From Floridanema evergladense (GTDB lineage: Bacteria > Cyanobacteriota > Cyanobacteriia > Cyanobacteriales > Aerosakkonemataceae): DNA of 64,000 nt. Below are positions 16,467-24,344 of this stretch, in pieces; positions within the stretch are counted from its first letter, which is position 1; each line of letters starts with the position of its first letter. The stretch is from NCBI RefSeq assembly GCF_041929205.1, contig NZ_JBHFNT010000071.1; one strand, given 5' to 3'. A program made the position numbers and the translations under genes. The notes under the pieces are model-generated. The model did not search any database. It worked only from the letters and a program-made list of their open reading frames with translations, and had not been told where the DNA came from.

Positions 16467-18089
16467 ATGGATATCACAGAATTGCAAGAAATTGCGGAAA
16501 AAGAGCGTGCTAATCAGAAAGAAATTCGCGTTCATTGTTGCACTTCCACAGGTTGCCGTGCTGCCAATTCAATGGGTGTAAAAAAGAATTTGGAAACGGC
16601 AGTTAAACAGCATGGAATGAGCGATCGCGTACAAGTTGTCGGCGTAGGTTGCATGGGTTTTTGTGGCAATGGCCCATTAGTAGAAATTGTTCCCCAAGAT
16701 AAACTTTACGAACAAGTTACACCCAACGATTCTGAGAGTATTATTAATGCTTTAAATGGTGGTGGGATACCTACCGCACCAGAAGGTGATTTAAAACATC
16801 CATTTTTTGCTCGTCAAGTGCGAATTGTGCGGGAAACTAGCGGTAAAATTGACCCCGAAAAAATAGAAGAATATATCGCTGCTGGTGGTTATCAATCACT
16901 ATATAAAGTAATTCATGATTTCACACCGCAACAAGTAGTAGAAGAAATTACTAAAAGCGGTTTGCGGGGTCGAGGTGGTGCAGGTTATCCTACAGGTTTG
17001 AAATGGGCAACTGTGGCGAAAATGCCACCCGGACAAAAGTATGTAGTTTGCAATGGTGATGAAGGCGATCCCGGTGCATTCATGGATCGATCAGTCTTAG
17101 AAAGCGACCCCCACAGAGTTTTGGAAGGAATGGCGATCGCAGCTTATGCCGTTGGCGCAAGCGAAGGTTACATTTACGTTCGCGCTGAGTATCCTTTAGC
17201 TATTGAACGATTAGAAACTGCCATCAAACAAGCTAAAAAATATGGAATTTTAGGCAGTCAAATCTTTGAATCAAATTTCGACTTTAAAGTGAGCATTCGC
17301 ATCGGTGCAGGTGCATTTGTTTGCGGCGAAGAAACAGCTTTAATTGCATCCATTGAAGGCGGCAGAGGAAATCCTCGCCCTCGTCCTCCTTACCCAGCAC
17401 AATCAGGACTTTGGGATTGTCCAACTTTAATTAATAACGTAGAAAGCTTCGCTAATATCGCCGCAATTATCCGCGAAGGTGCAGAATGGTACGCTAGTAT
17501 TGGCACCGAAAAAAGCAAAGGAACCAAGATTTTTGCTCTCACAGGAAAAGTGAAAAATAACGGTTTAATTGAAGTGCCAATGGGCATTACTTTGCGCGAA
17601 ATTGTTGAAGAAATGGGCGGCGGAATTCCAGGCGGCGAAGTAAAAGCTGTGCAAACTGGAGGGCCTTCAGGCGGTTGTATTCCTGCTTCTTTATTGGATA
17701 CTCCTGTTGATTATGAATCACTCGCTAAAGTCGGATCGATGATGGGTTCTGGCGGTATGGTGGTGATGGATAAAGACACAAGTATGGTGGAAGTTGCCCG
17801 ATTTTATATGGAATTTTGTCGGGGTGAAACTTGTGGAAAATGTATCCCTTGTCGTGCTGGTACGGTGCAAATGTATCAGGCTTTAACGAAGATTATTAAT
17901 GGTGAAGCGACTGAGCTTGATTTGGTGAAGTTGGAAGAACTTTGCGACATGGTTAAGTTTACTAGTTTGTGCGGTTTAGGTCAGTCGGCACCTAATCCAG
18001 TTTTGAGCACTTTGCGCTATTTCCGTGAGGAATATTTGGCTTTGTTGAAGCAGGGGGTTCTTAATGGAAAGGTTGCTGTTCATGGTTAG
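16467..18089 (+). CDS. hoxF: Bidirectional [NiFe]-hydrogenase diaphorase subunit HoxF
   Basis: A 540-residue NuoF-like flavoprotein that binds NAD(P)H and FMN. An N-terminal thioredoxin-like [2Fe-2S] domain has C25, C30, C62 and C66; the central FMN/NADH domain contains GLRGRGGAGYPTGLKW and the GAGAFVCGEETALI loop; the C-terminal [4Fe-4S] site uses C456, C459 and C462 (CGKCIPC) plus a later Cys in TSLCGLGQ. Full length and undamaged. The spacer to hoxU contains a CGCAAAGGACGCAAAG repeat and a strong GGGAGG ribosome-binding site. Confidence 0.96.
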   Translation: MDITELQEIAEKERANQKEIRVHCCTSTGCRAANSMGVKKNLETAVKQHGMSDRVQVVGVGCMGFCGNGPLVEIVPQDKLYEQVTPNDSESIINALNGGGIPTAPEGDLKHPFFARQVRIVRETSGKIDPEKIEEYIAAGGYQSLYKVIHDFTPQQVVEEITKSGLRGRGGAGYPTGLKWATVAKMPPGQKYVVCNGDEGDPGAFMDRSVLESDPHRVLEGMAIAAYAVGASEGYIYVRAEYPLAIERLETAIKQAKKYGILGSQIFESNFDFKVSIRIGAGAFVCGEETALIASIEGGRGNPRPRPPYPAQSGLWDCPTLINNVESFANIAAIIREGAEWYASIGTEKSKGTKIFALTGKVKNNGLIEVPMGITLREIVEEMGGGIPGGEVKAVQTGGPSGGCIPASLLDTPVDYESLAKVGSMMGSGGMVVMDKDTSMVEVARFYMEFCRGETCGKCIPCRAGTVQMYQALTKIINGEATELDLVKLEELCDMVKFTSLCGLGQSAPNPVLSTLRYFREEYLALLKQGVLNGKVAVHG

Positions 18090-18142
18090 GAATTTTTTTA
18101 ATTTAACCGCAAAGGACGCAAAGGGAAGAAGAGGGAGGTTTT

Positions 18143-18859
18143 ATGTCTGTTAAGACGTTGAAGATTGATGGTAAGGAAATAGCGATCGAAGAGGGCGCAA
18201 CATTATTACAAGCGGCAAAGGAAGCGGGGATCAGAATTCCGACTTTGTGCCATTTGGATGGTGTTTCTGATATTGGTGCTTGTCGGTTATGTTTGGTAGA
18301 AGTTGCGGGAATTAATCGGCTTTTACCTGCTTGTGTGACGGAAGTTTCGGAAGGAATGAATGTACAAACAAACACTCCGAAACTAAAGGAATATCGCAAA
18401 ATGATTATCGAAATGTTGTTTGCTGAAGGTAATCATGTTTGCGCGGTTTGTGTGGCGAATGGGAATTGTGAATTGCAAGATTTGGCAATAGAAATGGGGA
18501 TGGATCATTCTCGTTTTCCTTATCGTTTCCCGGAACGCGATGTTGATGTTTCTCATGATGAGTTTGGCATCGATCATAACCGCTGCGTGTTATGTACTAG
18601 ATGTGTGAGAGTTTGCGATGAAATTGAAGGTGCTCACGTTTGGGATGTGGGTTTTCGTGGTGCGGCAGCTAAGGTGATTACTGGGTTAAATCAACCTTGG
18701 GGCACGGTGGATGCTTGCACTAGTTGCGGTAAATGTGTGGAAGCTTGTCCGACTGGGGCGATCTTCCGTAAAGGCGCAACTGTGGGAGAAATGGATCGCG
18801 ATCGCAGCAAGTTAGATTTCATCGTTACCGCACGGGAGTTGAAACAATGGACAAGATAA
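18143..18859 (+). CDS. hoxU: Bidirectional [NiFe]-hydrogenase diaphorase subunit HoxU
   Basis: A 238-residue NuoG-like small subunit carrying several iron-sulfur clusters between HoxF and the hydrogenase dimer: an N-terminal plant-type [2Fe-2S] domain (CHLDG..GACRLC..C), a His-Cys [4Fe-4S] site (HVCAVCVANGNC) and two ferredoxin motifs (CVLCTRCVRVC and CTSCGKCVEACP). GGGAGG lies 5 bases before the start. Overlaps hoxY by 13 bases, suggesting coupled translation. Confidence 0.96.
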   Translation: MSVKTLKIDGKEIAIEEGATLLQAAKEAGIRIPTLCHLDGVSDIGACRLCLVEVAGINRLLPACVTEVSEGMNVQTNTPKLKEYRKMIIEMLFAEGNHVCAVCVANGNCELQDLAIEMGMDHSRFPYRFPERDVDVSHDEFGIDHNRCVLCTRCVRVCDEIEGAHVWDVGFRGAAAKVITGLNQPWGTVDACTSCGKCVEACPTGAIFRKGATVGEMDRDRSKLDFIVTARELKQWTR

Positions 18860-19395
18860 GATTCGCTACAGTTTGGTTGGCTGGTTGTTCTGGTTGCCAC
18901 ATGTCTTTTCTCGACTTAGATGAATGGTTAATTGATTTAGCTGAAAAAGTCGATGTGGTTTACAGTCCTGTCGGTTCAGATATTAAAGAATATCCCGAAA
19001 ATGTGGATGTTTGTTTTGTCGAAGGTGCGATCGCAAATGAGGAAAATTTAGAGTTAATTCTCAAAGTTAGAGAGAGAACTAAATTCTTAGTTTCCTTCGG
19101 TGATTGTGCTGTTACAGCTAATGTTCCAGCAATGCGAAATATGATTAAAGGGACCGATCCGGTGTTAAGACGCTGTTATTTGGAATTGGGCGATATAACT
19201 CCACAATTGCCAAATTTCCCCGGCATTGTTCCCGAATTACTTGATAAAGTGCGCCCGGTACATGAAGTAATTCAAGTTGATATGTTCTTGCCGGGATGTC
19301 CGCCTTCTGCACCCAGAATTCAAGCAGCATTAGAGCCACTTTTAAGGGGAGAAAAACCTGTAATGGAAGGGCGAGAAATGCTGAAATTTGGTTAA
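18847..19395 (+). CDS. hoxY: Bidirectional [NiFe]-hydrogenase small subunit HoxY
   Basis: A 182-residue small subunit carrying the proximal [4Fe-4S] cluster next to the NiFe site. Conserved cluster regions are CSGCHMSFLDLDEW near the N-terminus, GDCAVTANVPAMRN in the middle and LPGCPPSAPRI near the end. Its length is normal for HoxY. GGGAG precedes the start, which lies inside the end of hoxU. Here hoxH is not immediately downstream: a nuclease gene is inserted between the two hydrogenase subunits. Confidence 0.96.
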   Translation: MDKIRFATVWLAGCSGCHMSFLDLDEWLIDLAEKVDVVYSPVGSDIKEYPENVDVCFVEGAIANEENLELILKVRERTKFLVSFGDCAVTANVPAMRNMIKGTDPVLRRCYLELGDITPQLPNFPGIVPELLDKVRPVHEVIQVDMFLPGCPPSAPRIQAALEPLLRGEKPVMEGREMLKFG

Positions 19396-19493
19396 TTTTT
19401 ATTAGTCATTAGTCAAGGTCTGACAAATGATAGATGACAAATGACTATCAAGTAAAGCCCACTGATAGTAAAGGTGTAAGAAAGAGGGTTTTT

Positions 19494-20072
19494 ATGAGTA
19501 GGAAAATCTCCAAAAATCAACTTTTTTGGCAAGGGCTAATTACTCTGCTGTTACTTTTACTCATCGGTGGACTCGCTAACCAATTTTGGGGCAGCACTTC
19601 CTTAGCTTCTGCGAGTACGCAGTCGGCAACAGTTCTTAACGTTATAGATGGCGATACCCTAAATGTAAGAATGGCAAAATGCAGATTACCAATAAATGGC
19701 AATCCTCAACAATGTAGAATCAGAATTGCCTGCATTGATACGCCAGAAAGGGGACAAAATCCTTTCTATCAACAAGCTAAAAACCGACTTGGAGAATTAC
19801 TGCCTCGCGGAACAAATATTACTTTGAGAGATACAGAAACAACTGCGGGCGATCGCATAGTTGCTGAAGTATTTAAGGGCAGAAGATCTGTAAGTATTCA
19901 AATGGTAAGGGAAGGTAAAGCTGTCGCTTATTGCAAACATCTCGGCATTTGTTCTGGTTCTCGCAATGGTTTATTGAGTGCAGAAGCAACCGCAAGAAAA
20001 GCAGGTTTAGGAGTGTGGAACCCCCAACGACCTTGGACACAAATTAGAGAAAATCACCCCTGTCGTATTTAA
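19494..20072 (+). CDS. Secreted or anchored thermonuclease-like (SNase) protein between hoxY and hoxH
   Basis: About 192 residues: a hydrophobic N-terminal segment (about residues 10-33), then a staphylococcal-nuclease fold with VIDGDTLNVRM, RIRIACIDTPERGQ, GDRIVAEVF and MVREGKAVAYC. Basic and acidic catalytic positions of the family appear present, so it may be an active extracytoplasmic nuclease. ATG 19494 has AGAGGG upstream; the frame could extend to 19434 but that part is repeat-like. It lies in the hox cluster in the same direction, 98 bases after hoxY and 30 before hoxH. It has no obvious hydrogenase function; many cyanobacterial hox operons carry extra ORFs. Confidence 0.85.
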   Translation: MSRKISKNQLFWQGLITLLLLLLIGGLANQFWGSTSLASASTQSATVLNVIDGDTLNVRMAKCRLPINGNPQQCRIRIACIDTPERGQNPFYQQAKNRLGELLPRGTNITLRDTETTAGDRIVAEVFKGRRSVSIQMVREGKAVAYCKHLGICSGSRNGLLSAEATARKAGLGVWNPQRPWTQIRENHPCRI

Positions 20073-20102
20073 GTAAATTGAGCACCGATTCAAGAGGATT
20101 TT

Positions 20103-21530
20103 ATGTCCAAAACAGTAGTTATCGATCCGGTTACGCGCATAGAAGGACACGCCAAAATTTCGATTTATTTAGATGATGCTGGCGAAGTAGATGATGCCCG
20201 ATTTCATGTAGTCGAATTTCGCGGTTTTGAGAAGTTCTGCGAAGGTCGCCCGATGAGCGAAATGGCAGGAATTACCGCTAGAATTTGCGGCATTTGTCCC
20301 GTAAGTCATTTGTTAGCTTCCGCAAAAACAGGCGACAAAATTTTAGCAGTTAAGATTCCCCCAGCAGCAGACAAATTGCGTCGAATGATGAATTTGGCAC
20401 AAATTACTCAGTCTCACGCTTTAAGTTTTTTCCATCTCAGTAGCCCCGATTTCTTGTTAGGATGGGATAGCGATCCAGCAACTAGAAATGTGTTTGGTTT
20501 AATTGCCGCTGATGCAGAATTAGCCAGAAAAGGCATTCGTTTGCGTCAGTTTGGACAACAAATTATCGAATGGTTAGGCGCGAGGAAAATTCACGCAGCT
20601 TGGGCGGTTCCTGGTGGCGTGCGATCGCCTCTTTCCGAAGAAGGAAGGACGTGGATTCGCGATCGCTTACCCGAATCTCGCCAAACCATAGAATTAGCTT
20701 TAAATCTGTTTAAAGGGATGCTAGATAATCTCACCACAGAAGTTCAAGCATTCGGTAATTTCCCATCTTTATATATGGGTTTAGTCGGCAAAAATGGCGA
20801 GTGGGAACATTACGACGGACACCTACGTTTTGTCGATAGCGAAGGTAATATTGTCGCTGATGGACTGAGTGAAGATAATTACAAAGACTTCATTGGTGAA
20901 GCAGTAGAAACTTGGTCTTACCTGAAATTTCCCTATTACAAACCTTTAGGTTATCCTGATGGAATGTATCGTGTTGGGCCATTAGCAAGACTAAATGTTT
21001 GTGATTACATTGGTACGCCAGCAGCAGACAAAGAATTGCTAGAATTTCGCGATCGCGCCGGGGGAAAAGCAGCTAATTCTTCCTTCTTTTATCACTATGC
21101 AAGATTGGTGGAGATATTGGCTGCGATCGATAAAATAGAACAATTAGTAGACGATCCCGACGTAGTTTCCAGTCGAGTTCGCGCCGATGCAGGTGTTAAT
21201 AACTTAGAAGCAGTTGGTGTTAGCGAAGCACCAAGAGGCACATTATTCCATCATTATCAAGTAGATGAAAACGGTTTAATTCAAAAAGTTAACCTAATCA
21301 TTGCTACCGGACAAAACAATTTAGCGATGAATAAAACCGTCGCCCAAATTGCTAAACATTACATTCACGGCAACGAAATTCCCGAAGGAATGTTAAACCG
21401 AGTAGAAGCAGGAATTCGTGCTTTCGATCCTTGCTTAAGTTGTTCCACTCACGCAGTCGGACAAATGCCATTGCATATCGAATTAATCGCCGCAAATGGC
21501 ACAATTGTTAACGAAGTTTATCGTAATTAA
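20103..21530 (+). CDS. hoxH: Bidirectional [NiFe]-hydrogenase large subunit HoxH
   Basis: A 475-residue catalytic subunit carrying the Ni-Fe(CN)2CO centre. The four nickel ligands are present: C62 and C65 in RICGICPVSH, and C444 and C447 in DPCLSC. H450 marks the expected cleavage point; the 25 residues after it form the C-terminal extension removed by HoxW after nickel insertion. AAGAGGA lies before the start. It is followed by a palindromic repeat and then by the sensory-like genes, with hoxW further downstream. Confidence 0.97.
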   Translation: MSKTVVIDPVTRIEGHAKISIYLDDAGEVDDARFHVVEFRGFEKFCEGRPMSEMAGITARICGICPVSHLLASAKTGDKILAVKIPPAADKLRRMMNLAQITQSHALSFFHLSSPDFLLGWDSDPATRNVFGLIAADAELARKGIRLRQFGQQIIEWLGARKIHAAWAVPGGVRSPLSEEGRTWIRDRLPESRQTIELALNLFKGMLDNLTTEVQAFGNFPSLYMGLVGKNGEWEHYDGHLRFVDSEGNIVADGLSEDNYKDFIGEAVETWSYLKFPYYKPLGYPDGMYRVGPLARLNVCDYIGTPAADKELLEFRDRAGGKAANSSFFYHYARLVEILAAIDKIEQLVDDPDVVSSRVRADAGVNNLEAVGVSEAPRGTLFHHYQVDENGLIQKVNLIIATGQNNLAMNKTVAQIAKHYIHGNEIPEGMLNRVEAGIRAFDPCLSCSTHAVGQMPLHIELIAANGTIVNEVYRN

Positions 21531-21569
21531 GTAGTAGGTATTGGGTAGTGGGTAATGGGAATAATTTAA

Positions 21570-21675
21570 TACTCAGATCTGGCAACAAAGGAGGTAGAAC
21601 CTCCCAAATCTCGTTCCCAGGTTCAACCTGGGAACGAAAGACAGAGGCTCTGCCTCAAGCGTGCAAATCTCAGTA
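21570..21675. repeat. Palindromic dispersed element, copy 3
   Basis: Ends TACTCAGATCTGGCA and GTGCAAATCTCAGTA are imperfect inverted repeats. The interior matches copy 2 closely (GGAGGTAGAACCTCC, CGTTCCCAGG/CCTGGGAACG, AGAGGCTCTGCCTC). It sits inside the hox transcription unit between hoxH and the [2Fe-2S] gene, where it could form a strong hairpin. Confidence 0.85.
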
Positions 21676-21722
21676 ATACCAACTACCAACTACCCACTAT
21701 CCACTACCCTTACCCAAAAAAT

Positions 21723-21977
21723 ATGGAAAAAGAAAATTTATACCTTTGTATGGGTTCCGCTTGTCATCAATTAGGAGTTTATGAAGTATTGCCCAAACTC
21801 CAAAGTATGATTACCGAATATCACTTGGAAGACAAAGTAGAGTTAAAAGGTTCCTTTTGCTTAGAAACTTGTAGTGATGGAATCGTCATGAAATTCCGAG
21901 AAAAGGTATTTATCAAAATTAGCCCAGATAACATTGAGCAAAAATTTACCCAAGAAATATTGCCAAATATTGTTTAA
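21723..21977 (+). CDS. Small [2Fe-2S] thioredoxin-like ferredoxin in the hox cluster
   Basis: An 84-residue protein with ligand pattern C9-X4-C14 and C46-X3-C50, identical in spacing to the [2Fe-2S] thioredoxin-like fold of HoxE/NuoE, the HoxF N-terminus and small HydC-like proteins. There is no other domain. It is followed after 15 bases by the PAS gene and then by the phosphatase gene. A similar trio with an [FeFe]-hydrogenase is, from memory, typical of sensory group C hydrogenase loci in anaerobic Firmicutes. Role inferred: electron relay to or redox input for the PAS/phosphatase proteins, or an additional diaphorase electron carrier. Confidence 0.75.
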   Translation: MEKENLYLCMGSACHQLGVYEVLPKLQSMITEYHLEDKVELKGSFCLETCSDGIVMKFREKVFIKISPDNIEQKFTQEILPNIV

Positions 21978-21992
21978 AAAGGAGGCGATAAT

Positions 21993-22511
21993 GTGTTAAA
22001 AAAAACTGAAAAGACGCTGTGGGAACTACTTTGGGAATATGACCCAAATGGTTTAATTGTAATCGATCAAGCAATGCAAATTACTTTAGTAAATCCGGCG
22101 TTTTGCAGAATGTTTCAAGTAGGCAGAGAGGACATCATTGGTCAACCAGCAACAGTAGTTCTCAATGATGTAAAAGATTTTCAAAAAGCGTGGGAAAAAA
22201 AGCAGGTCATTCGAGTACCAGAAACCGAATACCCAGAACTCGATATGTATGTAAAAGAGGTAATTTTTCCCATTCCAGATGAAGACCTCATCGCCTGTAT
22301 CATGGTGGATATTACCCATGAAATCCATCGCGAAAAAGAAATGATGAAGCTGAAAAATGAGACATTAACTAAAGTAAATGAAGTAGTAGACAATCAAATG
22401 AAAGTAGTCCAACAAATTGCAGGATTACTAGGAGAAACTACGGCAGAAACTAAGGTTAGCTTATTTAAAATAGTCAAAATGCTAGAAAGGGAGATTTCTG
22501 AAGATGGATAA
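21993..22511 (+). CDS. PAS-domain protein resembling the C-terminal part of sensory [FeFe]-hydrogenases
   Basis: A 172-residue protein starting at GTG 21993 behind a GGAGG site (the overlapping ATG at 21991 stops at once). Residues about 10-105 form a PAS domain (YDPNGLIVIDQAMQITLVNP, then FCRMF). Residues about 105-165 form a coiled helix ending GLLGETTAETK. That ending, preceded by the EVVDNQMKV pattern, matches what I recall of the C-terminus of [FeFe]-hydrogenase-like proteins encoded beside SpoIIE phosphatases in clostridia. The hydrogenase domain itself is absent. It overlaps the phosphatase gene by 8 bases. Probable role: sensing redox or ligand state and passing it to the phosphatase; inferred. 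Confidence 0.75.
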   Translation: MLKKTEKTLWELLWEYDPNGLIVIDQAMQITLVNPAFCRMFQVGREDIIGQPATVVLNDVKDFQKAWEKKQVIRVPETEYPELDMYVKEVIFPIPDEDLIACIMVDITHEIHREKEMMKLKNETLTKVNEVVDNQMKVVQQIAGLLGETTAETKVSLFKIVKMLEREISEDG

Positions 22512-23664
22512 TTTTTTGGATATTTGCGACCTCAGTTTGAATAAAAAGGGGGAAGAACTTTGCGGCGATAAAGTTAAATTTCGCCGCACTGGAACTAAGA
22601 CAACAATTGTCTTATCTGATGGTTTAGGAAGTGGCGTAAAAGCAAATATTCTCGCTACTCTTACCACAGAAATTCTCATTACCATGTTGAATGCTGATGT
22701 GCCTCTAGAGGAGGTGATTAAAACCGTAATTGGCACTTTACCAATCTGTCAGGTTAGAAAAATTGCTTATGCTACCTTTACCGTAATTCAAATCGATCAC
22801 GAAACCAATAGGTTTAAAGTAATTAATTTTGATAATCCTCCAATTCTCTATTTTAAAAAAGGTAGGTTAGTTCAATTAGAATCAAAAAAAGAACAAATTT
22901 TGGATAAGAAAATTACCTTTTGTGAGGGTGATTTGGAAAGGGGCGATTTTTTGGGCGCGGTTAGTGATGGCGTACTTTACGCTGGATTAGGAGAAACTCT
23001 TAACTTTGGTTGGGGTTGGGAAAGTATTTCTAATTATATTGAAGATTTATTTAATAGACAAGTGAATACAGCCCGAAATATTGTTCATCATGTAATTAGT
23101 GAAACCCACTCTCTTTATCGAGGAAAAATGGGGGATGATGCTACATTTGTGGGGTTATATTTGCGACGAAGAAATCCTTTAATGGTATTTACTGGCCCAC
23201 CTTTGGAAAAAGCTAAAGATAAAACTTATGTAGATAGATTCTTAAATTTTGATGGACGGAAGATAATTTGTGGCGGGACTACGGGTAATATTGTGGCTAA
23301 ATATCTGGGTGAAACTATTGAAATGGATATTGCGACAATGCGAAAAGATTTGCCCCCGATCGGCAAATTAAAAGAAATAGATTTAGTCACCGAAGGAATC
23401 TTAACAATTTCTAAAGCGATCGAACTCCTAAGAGACAGCAACTGCGATCCATCAAGAATACCAGTAGATAGTAATGGCGCAGTAATGTTAGCTAGAGAAA
23501 TTTTAGATGCAGATTCTATCTTGTTTTTAGTCGGACAAAAAATTAATGATTTTTATCAAAATCCCTTGTTACCCAAAAATATTTCGATTCGCCGCAGTTT
23601 GGTAGAGGAATTAGTAAAAATCTTGCAAGCAAAACAAAAAGAAGTCACGGTAGAGTATTGTTAA
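22504..23664 (+). CDS. SpoIIE/PP2C-type serine phosphatase in the hox cluster
   Basis: A 386-residue protein. Residues 1 to about 220 form a SpoIIE/PP2C phosphatase domain with the metal-binding aspartates D39 (LSDGLGSG), D155 (AVSDGV) and D211/D212 (GDDATF). Residues about 228-386 form a further domain (LMVFTGPP, then IICGGTTGN) that I recognise as accompanying this phosphatase type in anaerobes but cannot name functionally. The start overlaps the PAS gene and has GGGAG upstream. Such phosphatases usually act on phosphorylated anti-sigma-factor antagonists or other phosphoserine proteins; no partner kinase or STAS protein is visible nearby. Translational coupling to the PAS gene suggests a complex. 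Confidence 0.82.
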   Translation: MDNFLDICDLSLNKKGEELCGDKVKFRRTGTKTTIVLSDGLGSGVKANILATLTTEILITMLNADVPLEEVIKTVIGTLPICQVRKIAYATFTVIQIDHETNRFKVINFDNPPILYFKKGRLVQLESKKEQILDKKITFCEGDLERGDFLGAVSDGVLYAGLGETLNFGWGWESISNYIEDLFNRQVNTARNIVHHVISETHSLYRGKMGDDATFVGLYLRRRNPLMVFTGPPLEKAKDKTYVDRFLNFDGRKIICGGTTGNIVAKYLGETIEMDIATMRKDLPPIGKLKEIDLVTEGILTISKAIELLRDSNCDPSRIPVDSNGAVMLAREILDADSILFLVGQKINDFYQNPLLPKNISIRRSLVEELVKILQAKQKEVTVEYC

Positions 23665-23691
23665 AACAACAGTTAATTATGTCTCTTGAAA

Positions 23692-24165
23692 ATGAATTCT
23701 AATCTTTCAGCAACATTAGAGAATTTAAACAAGTATTTCATTGTCATTGGTTACGGCAACGATCTACGCAGCGACGATGGCATTGGGCCTCGCGTTGCTA
23801 ACGAAGTAGAAGCTTGGGGAATACCAAATGTTAAAACTTTAGCTTTGCATCAACTAACGCCAGAAATTGCTGAGACAATTAAAGACGCTTACGGTGTAAT
23901 TTTCGTTGATGCTGGTAAATTACCCAATGTTCAGGAGGTGCAAGTACTAACCATAGAAGCAGAAGAAACAGGAAAAAGTATGACACATAATGTCGATCCC
24001 CGATCGCTTCTCGCCCTTTCCCAAACCCTTTACAATTCCCATCCCCATGCTTGGTGTATCAACGTACCAGCTGTTAATTTTGAAATGGGAGAAACCCTTT
24101 CTTCACTTGCACAACAAGGCGTTTCTGAAGCTTTAGAAAAAATTAAAATTATCCTTCGCCAGTAA
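23692..24165 (+). CDS. hoxW: HoxH-specific maturation endopeptidase HoxW
   Basis: A 157-residue [NiFe]-hydrogenase maturation protease of the HybD/HycI family. It cleaves the C-terminal extension of HoxH after nickel insertion. Seen: the nickel-sensing N-terminal motif GYGNDLRSDDGIGPRVA, the central IFVDAGK segment and the THNVDPRSLLAL segment with the conserved histidine. ATG 23692 is preferred; a TTG at 23686 is in frame. It follows the phosphatase by 27 bases, placing the sensory-like genes inside the hydrogenase maturation unit. Confidence 0.92.
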   Translation: MNSNLSATLENLNKYFIVIGYGNDLRSDDGIGPRVANEVEAWGIPNVKTLALHQLTPEIAETIKDAYGVIFVDAGKLPNVQEVQVLTIEAEETGKSMTHNVDPRSLLALSQTLYNSHPHAWCINVPAVNFEMGETLSSLAQQGVSEALEKIKIILRQ

Positions 24166-24344
24166 CTTCATTATCAACCATAAAATTGTTAATTATTGAA
24201 AAGGTCGGTAATTTGCTTTGTCATGGGGTTTATGATCTAAGTGAGAACTTACACATTAACATTTTAAGCCATTAGTTTTTGACAAAAGGCTCATCTTTCA
24301 GAAATAATTACTAATGGCAATTCATCCAAATTAGAGGTAAAAAA

